Assembly (NCBI RefSeq): GCF_040530035.1
Contig: NZ_JBEWCD010000002.1
Coordinates: 1,736,001 to 1,800,000 of the forward strand
Length of the DNA stretch: 64,000 nucleotides
From: Roseibium sp. HPY-6
GTDB taxonomy: Bacteria; Pseudomonadota; Alphaproteobacteria; Rhizobiales; Stappiaceae
Reading direction: 5' to 3'
This document shows, piece by piece, positions 9,509 to 17,715 of the stretch (its first letter is position 1; every line of letters starts with the position of its first letter). A program made the translations under genes and the position numbers. The notes below the pieces were generated by a model. It worked only from the letters and a program-made list of their open reading frames with translations, was not told the DNA's origin and ran no database searches.

Positions 9509-10375
9509 TCAAACCTCCTTGTAGAAGACACGGATGTAGATCTGCGCCAGCACGATGGTGATGATCAGCAGGATGATCGCCTGCGCCGAGGCCAGGCCCT
9601 GGTCGAACCCCCGGAAACCGACCCGCTGGATCATCAACGAGATAAACTCGGTTGAAGATCCAGGTCCGCCTCGGGTCAGCGTGAAAACCATATCGAACAG
9701 TTTCAGGGTATCGGCCGTCCGAAGGATCAGGACAGCGACCAGGCCTGGCAGCAGGAAGGGCAGTTGCACATATCGCAGGATTGTCCAGGTCGATTTTGTC
9801 TCAAGCCGTGCCGCCTCTTCCACTTCACCCGGCACCATCGTCAGGCCGGCGAGGAGGACAAGCGCCACGAAGGGTGTCCACTGCCAGACGTCCCAGAAGA
9901 TGATCATGGCAAAGGCGTTGTTCGGGTCGCCGATCCAGTTGATGTCGACACCGCCGAGTATCTGGTTCACGACCCCGAATTTCTGGTTGAACATCACCTG
10001 GCCCAGGAGCCCGACAACCGCATAGGTGGTTGCCATCGGCAGGACCAGGCTGAGCCGCGCCAGCGTTTTCACAAGGGTCAGGCCCGGCTGGTGCAGAACC
10101 AGAGCAATTCCCAGACCAAGTGCTATCTGAAGGGGCAGAGCGGTGCCGAGCAAAAAGAAGGTGCGGCCCATCGCCTGCCAGAACACCTCATCGGTCAGCA
10201 CCGTGAGGTAGTTGTCAGCGCCGATGAATTCGACACGCTTGAGCTTCGTGAGATTGTAAAAGTGCAGCGAGGTCCAAACCGCGTAAAGCAACGGCGCGAT
10301 ACCCACCATGGCCAGACCGATGACGGCGGGGCCGATGAAAGCAAATATGGTTCTGCGTGGGACCTGGCCGCGCAT
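9509..10375 (-). CDS. Carbohydrate ABC transporter permease (MalF/SmoF type)
   Basis: A 288-residue permease with an N-terminal membrane segment (AFIGPAVIGLAMVGIAPLLY) and the EAA loop EEAARLETKSTWTILRYVQL. It is the first of two permeases in the pentitol importer. It starts 75 bp after the binding-protein gene, and a very stable 9-bp hairpin separates them, which probably lets the binding protein be made in excess. Confidence 0.9.
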   Translation of the reverse strand: MRGQVPRRTIFAFIGPAVIGLAMVGIAPLLYAVWTSLHFYNLTKLKRVEFIGADNYLTVLTDEVFWQAMGRTFFLLGTALPLQIALGLGIALVLHQPGLTLVKTLARLSLVLPMATTYAVVGLLGQVMFNQKFGVVNQILGGVDINWIGDPNNAFAMIIFWDVWQWTPFVALVLLAGLTMVPGEVEEAARLETKSTWTILRYVQLPFLLPGLVAVLILRTADTLKLFDMVFTLTRGGPGSSTEFISLMIQRVGFRGFDQGLASAQAIILLIITIVLAQIYIRVFYKEV

Positions 10376-10407
10376 GGTTGTCCTCCCGGAGGCCCTTTGA
10401 GGGCGGA

Positions 10408-10430
10408 CCGGGGGCGCGAGACGCCCCCGG
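10408..10430 (-). other. Intercistronic stem-loop between binding protein and permease
   Basis: CCGGGGGCG-CGAGA-CGCCCCCGG forms a perfect 9-bp GC-rich stem with a 5-base loop. No T-run follows in the minus direction, so it is more likely an mRNA stability or partial attenuation element than a full terminator. Similar hairpins follow the other two binding-protein genes in this window. Confidence 0.7.
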
Positions 10431-10450
10431 CATTGGCTAACTGGGGTGGA

Positions 10451-11794
10451 TTATTGTGCCAGTGGTTTTTCGCCGGAGTAGTAGCCGGCGGCTTCCAGCA
10501 CTTCTTCCATGCGGGTGCCGATCTCTTGCGCACCCTCTTCGGTCGTGACTTCACCGAGCATCATTTTCGTGCCCCATTCCTGCACGATTTCGGTGATTTC
10601 GGGCCACTCGGCAAAGCGTGGACGGAACTCCGGCACGCCTTCCTGCCAGCTTTCGACCAGCGCCGGCACGAATTTGTAGTCTTCGAGGCCGTCTTCCTTG
10701 TAGACCGATTGCCGCGCCGGAACGCCGCCGCGCTCCAGATATTCGCGCGCATTCGCCTTGGAAGTCGCCCATTGGATGAAGAGATAAGCTGCAGCCTGTT
10801 CCGCTTCATCGGCCTGGGCCGCCACGGCAAGAGAGAACCCGCCGAGAGCCGGTTTACGTCCTGCAGGTCCGGTCGGTTCCGGCGCGATCTCCACACAATC
10901 CGCCACCTTGGATGTGTCGGGTGAGACAACCGAGGAATAGAAAGCCGACCATTCGGTTATCATCGCCACGTCGCCCTGGCTGAACGCGTTGACGGTTTCA
11001 GCATGGTCATAGGCCACGATGCCGTCCGGCATGTACTGCATCAGGTCCTGACGGAATTTCAGACCATTCTGGCTCTCTTCGCTGTTCAGGTTGGACTTAA
11101 AATCAGCGTCGAGGAACGACCCGCCAAAGGGCCAGAGCATGCGTGCGAAACTGTCCGCAGACTGGGTTTCGTTCCGCTTCGACTGAAGTGCAAAGGCGTA
11201 TTTGCCATCCTTGGTCAGCGCCGGGCCATATTCGTCCTTCAACTGTTGCCAGGTCTCGGGCGGGCCGTCGAAGCCGGCTTCCTCCAGAATGCAGCGATTG
11301 TAGAACATCAGGCCGGAGTAGTTGTCGAACGGCAAGCCGTAGAGGGTATCGTTCCAGCCGCCGAACGCATTCAGGACCAGCGGGAAAAAGTCATCGATAT
11401 CAAGGTCAGGGTCGACGATGTCTGGGAACTTCGCCTGAACGTCTGAAAGCGGGATGATCCAGTCATTTTCAGCAAAGTTGCCGATCCAGACAAGGTCAAT
11501 CAGTGCAATATCAAGGTCGCCACCTGCCACGAAGTCGCGAACCTGTTCGCCAAGGGCATTTTCATATGGGTGCTTGATGATATTGACCTTGATCCCGGTT
11601 TCTTCTTCGAAGGCAGGCAGCATCGCTTCGATGGCCTCGTAGCCGGGACGCAGCAGAAACACGACGTCAATGGTGGTGCCCGCATAGGGCTCGGCTGCCT
11701 TCTTCAGGCTCCAGCCATGGTTATCGGCCATCGCGCCGGTGGCAAGAATGCCGGTTATGGCGACGGTGCCGAGCAAATTCTTCAGGATTTTCAT
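10451..11794 (-). CDS. Polyol ABC transporter substrate-binding protein
   Basis: A 447-residue periplasmic binding protein of the maltose/polyol family (SBP_bac_1 type). ATG 11794 follows an AGGAGAT ribosome site; the longer frame to 11905 would run through the promoter. The signal peptide is MKILKNLLGTVAITGILATGAMA. Mature features include DIALIDLVWIGNF, GLPFDNYSGLMFYNR and a late GGVPARQSV. It is the first gene of the minus-strand pentitol operon and delivers the polyol to the permease pair. Confidence 0.9.
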   Translation of the reverse strand: MKILKNLLGTVAITGILATGAMADNHGWSLKKAAEPYAGTTIDVVFLLRPGYEAIEAMLPAFEEETGIKVNIIKHPYENALGEQVRDFVAGGDLDIALIDLVWIGNFAENDWIIPLSDVQAKFPDIVDPDLDIDDFFPLVLNAFGGWNDTLYGLPFDNYSGLMFYNRCILEEAGFDGPPETWQQLKDEYGPALTKDGKYAFALQSKRNETQSADSFARMLWPFGGSFLDADFKSNLNSEESQNGLKFRQDLMQYMPDGIVAYDHAETVNAFSQGDVAMITEWSAFYSSVVSPDTSKVADCVEIAPEPTGPAGRKPALGGFSLAVAAQADEAEQAAAYLFIQWATSKANAREYLERGGVPARQSVYKEDGLEDYKFVPALVESWQEGVPEFRPRFAEWPEITEIVQEWGTKMMLGEVTTEEGAQEIGTRMEEVLEAAGYYSGEKPLAQ

Positions 11795-11834
11795 TTGATC
11801 GATCTCCTCCCAGATCAAGGTTGCGAGGGCAACA

Positions 11835-11856
11835 TTTGTATCCGCTCTGTTACAAA
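11835..11856. promoter_or_regulatory. Operator site O1, TTTGTA-N10-TACAAA
   Basis: An inverted repeat with 6-bp arms and a 10-bp spacer. It overlaps the predicted -10 region of the minus-strand pentitol promoter, so a bound repressor would block transcription. An identical-arm site lies exactly 50 bp away. The binding protein is presumably the SorC-type regulator encoded at 7657-8622. Confidence 0.65.
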
Positions 11857-11880
11857 AGTAGTTTTCAGCTTGATTGTCAA
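11852..11880 (-). promoter_or_regulatory. Predicted pentitol operon promoter
   Basis: On the minus strand TTGACA (11875-11880) is followed after 17 bases by TTTTGT (11852-11857), a good -35 with a weak -10. It lies 58 bp upstream of the binding-protein ATG. The promoter sits between and overlaps the two operator sites. Confidence 0.5.
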
Positions 11881-11884
11881 TACA

Positions 11885-11906
11885 TTTGTAAGTATCACGA
11901 TACAAA
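11885..11906. promoter_or_regulatory. Operator site O2, TTTGTA-N10-TACAAA
   Basis: Same arms and spacer length as O1; its spacer also contains the internal palindrome GTATC-AC-GATAC. It lies just upstream of the minus-strand -35 and 43 bp before the divergent ATPase gene, so one regulator could control both directions. Confidence 0.65.
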
Positions 11907-11948
11907 CGTTACAAGCATGCGGATACGCGCTTGCAGGGAGTCAATGCG

Positions 11949-12965
11949 ATGGCGGGCATCAAAATAAAGGGACTCAACAAGTTCTACGGAGACGTGCAGG
12001 CGCTGTTCGACGTAAGCCTGGACATCATCGACGGAGAATTTGTGGTCTTCGTCGGACCGTCCGGATGCGGAAAGTCGACACTGCTTCGCACGCTTGCCGG
12101 CCTGGAAGGTGCCGACTCGGGGCAGATCGAGATTGACGGGCGCGATGTCACATCGGCTGAACCCGCCGATCGGGACCTCTCCATGGTGTTCCAGTCATAT
12201 GCCCTCTACCCGCATATGAGCGTGCGGGACAATATGGATTTCGGCATGAAGGTGAATGGCTTTTCGGCTGAGCTCCGCAAGGAACGGATTGCCGAAGCAG
12301 CCCGAATCCTCCAGCTTGAGGACTATCTTGATCGCAAGCCCGGTCAGCTTTCCGGCGGTCAGCGTCAGCGTGTGGCGATCGGCCGTGCGATCGTCAAGAA
12401 CCCCAAGGTCTTTCTGTTTGACGAACCCCTTTCAAACCTCGACGCCAAGCTGCGTGTCCAGATGCGGGTCGAGCTTGAGGGGCTGCACAAGCAGCTGGAA
12501 GCCACGATGATCTATGTGACGCACGATCAGGTGGAAGCGATGACGATGGCGGACAAGATCGTCGTCTTGAATGGCGGCCGGGTCGAGCAGGTCGGCTCGC
12601 CGCTTGAGCTTTATCACAAGCCAACGTCACGCTTCGTGGCGGAATTCATTGGCTCGCCGGCCATGAATGTGTTTGCCCCAAGCAAAGACGTTCATGGTGT
12701 GCCCTTCGTATCCGAAGCCGCCTTCATCGGATGCCGGCCGGAGCATCTTGAAATTCTGGCCAGTGGCGACGGGCAGTTCGATGCCGTCGTGAAGGTCAAG
12801 GAACAGCTTGGCGGCGAGAGCCTCCTTTACCTGAACATGGCTGGTGGCACTGAAATCGTCGCGCGTGTAAGCGGTGACGATGAAACGCCTGTTGGTCAGT
12901 CCGTTGGACTGCGTATCCCCGATAACCGGCTGCACCAGTTCAACGCGGCAGGGCAAGCACTGTGA
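11949..12965 (+). CDS. ABC transporter ATP-binding protein (UgpC/SmoK/MalK type)
   Basis: A 338-residue ATPase: Walker A GPSGCGKST (about 37-45), signature LSGGQRQRVAIGR, Walker B VFLFDEPLSNLD and switch His in THDQVEAMTM. The C-terminal TOBE-like domain (GCRPEHLEI) is typical of sugar importers. ATG 11949 is preceded by AGGGAG; a TTG at 11931 is a poorer start. It energises the permeases encoded on the opposite strand, from a divergent promoter in the shared operator region. Confidence 0.9.
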   Translation: MAGIKIKGLNKFYGDVQALFDVSLDIIDGEFVVFVGPSGCGKSTLLRTLAGLEGADSGQIEIDGRDVTSAEPADRDLSMVFQSYALYPHMSVRDNMDFGMKVNGFSAELRKERIAEAARILQLEDYLDRKPGQLSGGQRQRVAIGRAIVKNPKVFLFDEPLSNLDAKLRVQMRVELEGLHKQLEATMIYVTHDQVEAMTMADKIVVLNGGRVEQVGSPLELYHKPTSRFVAEFIGSPAMNVFAPSKDVHGVPFVSEAAFIGCRPEHLEILASGDGQFDAVVKVKEQLGGESLLYLNMAGGTEIVARVSGDDETPVGQSVGLRIPDNRLHQFNAAGQAL

Positions 12966-13020
12966 ACCGGAGCCTCATCGATCCTACATGACCACCTCTT
13001 GCGACCATAGCCAACACGCC

Positions 13021-13707
13021 ATGTCCGACCTGTTTGAAAACATCGAACTTGTGATTTTCGATTTTGACGGCGTGATTGCAGACAGCGAGGTGATCTCCCT
13101 CGCGACTTTGCGAACGGCTCTTCAGTCCTTCGGCATTGATTTGACGCTCGACGACACGCGCAAGATGTTCCTTGGAAAATCATTGGAGACGATAGAAGCC
13201 TACGTACGGGCGAACGGCACGCAGGACCGGCAGGATTTCGGGTCTTTCTGGGAAACCACGCTGTTTGACCACTTTCGTGCCGATCTCAAGCCGATGCCCA
13301 TGGTGACCCATTTTCTGGAACGGCTTGACCGGGTAGGTCTGAAATACTGCATCGCGTCGAGCGGAACACTGAAACGCATCGGTGTTGCGCTGGATGCAAT
13401 GAAACTCAGGCAGCGCTTTCAGCACGTGTTCAGCGCTCAGCAGGTTGCGCGAGGTAAGCCGGAGCCAGATCTGTTTTTGCATGCCGCGCGCGAGTTGGGC
13501 GTCAGACCTCAATCATGCCTGGTGATTGAAGATTCTCCCTTCGGTGTAAGGGCTGCCAAGGCCGCCGGCATGCGCTGTGCAGGCTTCACGGGTGGCAGTC
13601 ATGTGAGCGATGTTGAAACGGAACACGGTGACCTCCTGCGCCGCAACGGCGCAGAAGTTATCTGGTCGACATACGAAGATCTTTTTCCGCACATCCTCGC
13701 GAAGTAA
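13021..13707 (+). CDS. HAD-family sugar phosphatase / beta-phosphoglucomutase-like
   Basis: A HAD superfamily hydrolase of about 228 residues: nucleophile motif FDFDGVIADSE (about 12-22), IASSG for motif II, and GKPEPDLFLHAA plus VIEDSPFGV for motifs III/IV. A HAD gene is a regular companion of Smo polyol operons, where it may remove unwanted sugar phosphates. No start has a good ribosome site: ATG 13021 begins at the conserved region, while ATG 12988 would add 11 residues. It lies between the transport ATPase and xylulokinase genes. Confidence 0.82.
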   Translation: MSDLFENIELVIFDFDGVIADSEVISLATLRTALQSFGIDLTLDDTRKMFLGKSLETIEAYVRANGTQDRQDFGSFWETTLFDHFRADLKPMPMVTHFLERLDRVGLKYCIASSGTLKRIGVALDAMKLRQRFQHVFSAQQVARGKPEPDLFLHAARELGVRPQSCLVIEDSPFGVRAAKAAGMRCAGFTGGSHVSDVETEHGDLLRRNGAEVIWSTYEDLFPHILAK

Positions 13708-13751
13708 CGACCAAGGGACTACCATGCCGGCGCTGGTAAAGGGATGAGAAC

Positions 13752-15218
13752 ATGAGCTACCTCGGCATCGACCTTGGGACGTCAGGGCTGCGTGCTCTAC
13801 TGGTTTCCGGCGACGGTCAGGTATTGGGATCTGTCGAGCGGTCTTATCATTCGGAGCACAAACACTCCGGCTGGAGTGAGCAGGACCCGTCCCATTGGGT
13901 TGCAGCGCTTGATGAAGCAGCCTTGAAACTCAGGGAACGGTATCCGGAATTTGCGGATCTGAATGCGATCAGCGTCGCCGGTCATATGCATGGTGCGACA
14001 CTGCTTGATGAATCGGGCGAGGTGATACGCCCCTGCATTTTGTGGAACGATAGCCGGGCTCACATGGAGGCCCGGCAACTGGACGAGACACCAGGTGTTC
14101 GGGAACTCTCAGGAAACATTGTTTTCCCAGGGTTCACCGCGCCAAAACTGCTCTGGGTGAAAAACAACGAGCCGGAGAATTTCGCGCGCGTTGCCAAGGT
14201 GCTGTTGCCCGCAGCATATCTCAACTACCACCTGACCGGCGACTATGTCGCCGACATGTCGGATAGTGCCGGAACGTCCTGGCTTAGCGTTTCGGCGCGT
14301 GATTGGTCGCAGGACTTGCTCAGAGCCGGAGACATGCGTGTGGATCAGATGCCACGGCTGGTCGAGGGCTGTCAGCCCGCCGGAACGCTGCGCGCGGACC
14401 TTGCCGCACGTTGGGGTGTCACGGATCAGGTCATCGTCGCGGGCGGGGCAGGGGACAATGCGGCGGCGGCCTGCGGGATCGGAGCGCTCAACGAAGGAGA
14501 CGGGTTCTTGTCCCTTGGAACCTCCGGTGTTCTTCTGGCCGCGAGGGACGGGTGCTATCCGGCTCCGGCCTCAGCCCTGCACACGTTCTGTCACGCCGTG
14601 CCTGACCGGTGGTATCAGATGGGCGTGATGCTGTCGGCGACAGACAGCCTGAACTGGCTCGCGCAGGTCACCGACAAGACCGCAGCAGAACTGACAGGCG
14701 CCTTGGGCAACTCTCTCCAACCTCCGGGGCGCGTTCTGTTTCTTCCCTATCTGTCGGGCGAGCGAACGCCTCACAACGATGCGGCCATTCGCGGCAGCTT
14801 CACGGGTCTGGGAAAGGATACGGCGCAAAACGATCTGACGCGGGCAGTGCTGGAAGGCGTTGCCTTCGGGTTGCGGGACTCGCTTGAAACCTTTTCTCAG
14901 TCGGGCACGAAGATCGAACGATTGATAGCAATCGGTGGCGGTGCCAATTCGACATACTGGCTCAAGTTGATCGCGACGGTCCTGAATGTCAGCCTTGAAC
15001 GGCCGCAGGATGGAGACTTTGGCGCTGCACTTGGTGCCGCACGGCTTGCCAGAATTGCACACACGGGTTTGCACCCGGAACGCGTCCTGCTGAAGCCGGA
15101 TATCGTTGAAACAATCGAACCGCAGACAGAACTCGTGGGGCCTTTCGATGAAACCTATCAGGTCTTCAAGGCAGCCTACCCAAAAGTGCGCGACATTCAG
15201 ATGCCGTCAGGCTCTTAA
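13752..15218 (+). CDS. xylB: Xylulokinase
   Basis: A 488-residue FGGY kinase with the xylulokinase pattern: YLGIDLGTSGLRALLV at the start, SVAGHMHGATLLDESGEVIRP, ILWNDSRA, and FLPYLSGERTPHND towards the C-terminus. It phosphorylates D-xylulose to D-xylulose 5-phosphate. Together with the ribulokinase at 2085 it gives the island both kinases, one for each ketopentose joined by the epimerase. Confidence 0.92.
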   Translation: MSYLGIDLGTSGLRALLVSGDGQVLGSVERSYHSEHKHSGWSEQDPSHWVAALDEAALKLRERYPEFADLNAISVAGHMHGATLLDESGEVIRPCILWNDSRAHMEARQLDETPGVRELSGNIVFPGFTAPKLLWVKNNEPENFARVAKVLLPAAYLNYHLTGDYVADMSDSAGTSWLSVSARDWSQDLLRAGDMRVDQMPRLVEGCQPAGTLRADLAARWGVTDQVIVAGGAGDNAAAACGIGALNEGDGFLSLGTSGVLLAARDGCYPAPASALHTFCHAVPDRWYQMGVMLSATDSLNWLAQVTDKTAAELTGALGNSLQPPGRVLFLPYLSGERTPHNDAAIRGSFTGLGKDTAQNDLTRAVLEGVAFGLRDSLETFSQSGTKIERLIAIGGGANSTYWLKLIATVLNVSLERPQDGDFGAALGAARLARIAHTGLHPERVLLKPDIVETIEPQTELVGPFDETYQVFKAAYPKVRDIQMPSGS

Positions 15219-15522
15219 GACGCTGATGACCTGCCGTGCCCGCAGGAAAATTTGCATTGCCTGCGCCGGACAAGGTCTGGCTTCGCTCTTCCAATCCCAC
15301 TCAAATCAGCGCACTCGCGGCAGCAAGCCGCTCACATGGGTCGCTTTCATCGCGTTCCACCCGTAGGGCATTTCAGGCCGCACCGGTTCTGGCTTCTGTG
15401 AGCACGCGGTGCGGGCGTGAGTTCAGGTTTTCGTTCGCGTTGACCTTTTCGTTACAGGTCCATGTGAGGGGTCGGCATGGCGCATTTTCTCCAATCGAAC
15501 ATCCCGGTTGCCTAATTAGAAA
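15219..15522. other. Intergenic region xylB-zur, nothing recognised
   Basis: About 300 bases between xylulokinase and the zur promoter. The open frame running through it into zur has no recognisable protein content, and no clear terminator is seen. The last 60 bases become AT-rich towards the Zur box and contain the zur promoter. Confidence 0.5.
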
Positions 15523-15538
15523 ATGTTATATAGTAACA
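15523..15538. promoter_or_regulatory. Zur operator (box 2), zur promoter
   Basis: ATGTTATATAGTAACA, core TGTTA-N5-TAACA, lies 34 bp before the GTG start of zur and therefore in its promoter. It matches the sites at 211 (15 of 16 bases, reverse strand) and 23480 (13 of 16). Autoregulation of zur with the znu genes downstream is common in alphaproteobacteria. Confidence 0.7.
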
Positions 15539-15571
15539 CGAGTGAATAGATATCATCTTTGGAGGCGTTTT

Positions 15572-15973
15572 GTGATCACGCGTGGAGAAATGTGGCAGGC
15601 TGAGGTCCTCCGTGTTTTGCACCGTAGCGATGCGCCAGTCACAGCCTATGAGGTTCTTGAAGTATTGCGCCAAACCCACGGGAAGGTCGCGCCAACGACC
15701 ATTTATCGAGCCCTGTCGACGCTGACAGACTGTGGCCGGGTGCATCGTGTTGAATCCCTGAATGCGTTTATCGCTTGCCAGTGCGACCGGCACCAGCATA
15801 CCTCTATCCTGTCCATTTGCGAAGAATGCGGTTCTGTCGAAGAAAGCGTCGCACCTGAATTGCTGGATGAAATTTCCGGCCTGGTGAGTAAATCCGGGTT
15901 CACGCCAATGCGCCATGTGATCGAAATACACGGCATGTGCGGTTCGTGCAGCGTAGGGAAGCTACAGGCATGA
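15572..15973 (+). CDS. zur: Zinc uptake regulator Zur (Fur family)
   Basis: A 133-residue Fur-family repressor. GTG 15572 has GGAGG six bases upstream; the open frame extends further back without any homologous content. The winged-helix part includes KVAPTTIYRALSTL. The structural zinc site is the two pairs C83-x2-C86 (CEEC) and C123-x2-C126 (CGSC), with the sensing residues in CDRHQH (71-76). Zn-loaded Zur would bind the box at 15523 and shut off znu genes. The znuC-B-A genes follow directly, which favours Zur over Fur. Confidence 0.88.
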   Translation: MITRGEMWQAEVLRVLHRSDAPVTAYEVLEVLRQTHGKVAPTTIYRALSTLTDCGRVHRVESLNAFIACQCDRHQHTSILSICEECGSVEESVAPELLDEISGLVSKSGFTPMRHVIEIHGMCGSCSVGKLQA

Positions 15974-16098
15974 GTGCAGAAAAGACACTACGGCTGCTTC
16001 TTGTCGGGGCAGGGGCCCGCCTTGTTGCCGCGCTTTTTGTTGTTGCCGCGCTCTGGGCAGCCTTTTTCTGGGCCACTTCGACACCGGGGGCCCTATGA
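15970..16098 (+). CDS. Small membrane peptide between zur and znuC (42 aa)
   Basis: A short frame not reported by simple ORF calling. ATG 15970 overlaps the zur stop (ATGA) and its TGA overlaps the znuC start (ATGA at 16095-16098), so it is translationally coupled on both sides. The 42 residues are a basic N-terminus followed by one hydrophobic helix, LVAALFVVAALWAAFFWA (about 18-35). I know of no family. Being locked between the regulator and the zinc importer suggests a membrane helper of ZnuB, or at least a coupling leader; function is inference. Confidence 0.65.
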   Translation: MSAEKTLRLLLVGAGARLVAALFVVAALWAAFFWATSTPGAL

Positions 16099-16838
16099 CA
16101 TCTGCTCTTGCATTTCGAGACCTCACGCTGGGATATGATCGCCTGCCCGCTGTTCAACAGCTCCGCACGGATATTGCCGAAGGCAGTCTGACGGCGATCT
16201 TCGGACCAAATGGTGCGGGAAAATCCACCTTGCTGAAGGGAGTAACCGGAGCGCTCGCCCCTTTGCAGGGAAATGTGGAGTTTGGCTCGCTGGCGCGTGA
16301 GGATATTGCCTATCTGCCACAACAGTCCGACATTGACCGCACGTTCCCGCTTTCTGTCGTTGATCTGGTTGCCATGGGACTGTGGCGCGAGATCGGGCCC
16401 TTTGGCTGGCTTGGCAAAAAGCAGCGCGCACGCGTTGATGCAGCCCTGGCTTCCGTGGGACTGACTGGACTTGAGTCCCGTCCCATCGGCTCGCTGTCCG
16501 GTGGTCAGATGCAGCGGGCGCTTTTTGCACGACTGCTGCTTCAGGACGCACGTCTGGTCCTGCTCGATGAGCCCTTTACCGCGATCGATGCCCGCACCAT
16601 GGCAGATCTTCTTGACGTGATCCGCAGCTGGCACACAGAAGGCCGAACGGTTCTTGCCGTCCTGCATGACGCCGAGACTGTTCGCGCTCATTTTCCCGAG
16701 ACGCTCTTGCTGGCGCGTGAGCTTGTGGCACACGGGCCAACGGAACAGGTGCTCACCGCCGAAAATCAGTTTCGCGCGCGCCAGATGTGCGAAGCGTGTG
16801 CGGGTCCACCACATGTCTGCGGACGGGACGCGGCATGA
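16095..16838 (+). CDS. znuC: Zinc ABC transporter ATP-binding protein ZnuC
   Basis: A 247-residue ATPase of the Mn/Zn importer family: Walker A GPNGAGKST (about 38-46), YLPQQSDIDRTFPLSV Q-loop, signature LSGGQMQRALFAR and Walker B VLLDEPFTAID. It powers zinc import through ZnuB. The C-terminus carries CEACAGPPHVC, an extra cysteine cluster that could sense or hold metal. It is coupled by ATGA overlaps to the small peptide upstream and znuB downstream. Confidence 0.9.
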   Translation: MTSALAFRDLTLGYDRLPAVQQLRTDIAEGSLTAIFGPNGAGKSTLLKGVTGALAPLQGNVEFGSLAREDIAYLPQQSDIDRTFPLSVVDLVAMGLWREIGPFGWLGKKQRARVDAALASVGLTGLESRPIGSLSGGQMQRALFARLLLQDARLVLLDEPFTAIDARTMADLLDVIRSWHTEGRTVLAVLHDAETVRAHFPETLLLARELVAHGPTEQVLTAENQFRARQMCEACAGPPHVCGRDAA

Positions 16839-17704
16839 TCTGGGAAATCGTCATTCAGCCTTTCGCTGATTTCGGGTTCATGCGCCGCGCATTGCTCGGC
16901 TGCATCGCGGTTTCGCTAGGCGCAACGCCGGTTGGGGTTTTTCTGATGCTCAGGCGCATGAGCCTGACGGGAGACGCAATGGCGCATGCGATCCTGCCGG
17001 GTGCTGCGGTTGGCTTTCTGATCTCAGGTCTGTCACTTGGCGCTATGACCGTCGGGGGACTGATTGCGGGTATGGCGGTGGCGCTGCTGTCCGGATTGGT
17101 CACGCGCGTGACGTCCCTGCGCGAAGATGCCAGCCTTGCGGCCTTCTATCTGATCTCTCTTGCGCTTGGCGTGTTGATTGTCTCGACGCGCGGCAGCAAC
17201 GTGGACCTGATGCATGTGCTGTTCGGGACCGTGCTGGCGCTCAACAACGACGCACTCATTCTGCTTTGCTCAATCGCGAGCCTGTCGGTGCTGGTTCTCG
17301 CGATCCTGTTCCGTCCACTGGTTCTGGAATGTGCAGACCCGCAGTTCCTGCGCTCCGTCAGCAAGCTCAGCGCAATCACGCATTTCACGTTTCTGTCGCT
17401 GGTGGTTTTAAACCTCGTTGGCGGATTTCATGCCCTCGGCACGCTCATGGCAGTCGGCATCATGATCCTGCCTGCTGCGGCAGCCCGTTTTTGGGCCAGC
17501 AGTATAGGCGGGCTCATTCTCGTTGCAGTCGCTATTGCATTTTTCTCCAGCTTGAGTGGCCTTCTGCTCTCCTACCATTACAGCTTGCCCTCCGGGCCGG
17601 CGATCATCCTCGTAGCCGGAATTGTCTACGCGGTGTCCCTGGTGCTTGGCCCGGCAGGCGGTCTCATTGCACAGGTGCTGCCACGCCGGCCCCTGCAGAA
17701 CTGA
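16835..17704 (+). CDS. znuB: Zinc ABC transporter permease ZnuB
   Basis: A 289-residue permease of the ABC-3 (zinc/manganese) family with about eight hydrophobic segments. Family landmarks are MLRRMSLTGDAMAHAILPG near the N-terminus and the late GTLMAVGIMILPAAAARFW. The start at 16835 overlaps the znuC stop by four bases; the longer frame from 16787 runs inside znuC. It forms the membrane channel for zinc received from ZnuA. Confidence 0.9.
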   Translation: MIWEIVIQPFADFGFMRRALLGCIAVSLGATPVGVFLMLRRMSLTGDAMAHAILPGAAVGFLISGLSLGAMTVGGLIAGMAVALLSGLVTRVTSLREDASLAAFYLISLALGVLIVSTRGSNVDLMHVLFGTVLALNNDALILLCSIASLSVLVLAILFRPLVLECADPQFLRSVSKLSAITHFTFLSLVVLNLVGGFHALGTLMAVGIMILPAAAARFWASSIGGLILVAVAIAFFSSLSGLLLSYHYSLPSGPAIILVAGIVYAVSLVLGPAGGLIAQVLPRRPLQN

Positions 17705-17715
17705 AAGGAAACCTC

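Noticed and set aside
17266..17715. Long N-terminal extension of the znuA frame
   Set aside because: The upstream 150 codons lie in another frame of znuB and show no homology. The signal peptide and AAAGGAA site place the start at 17716.
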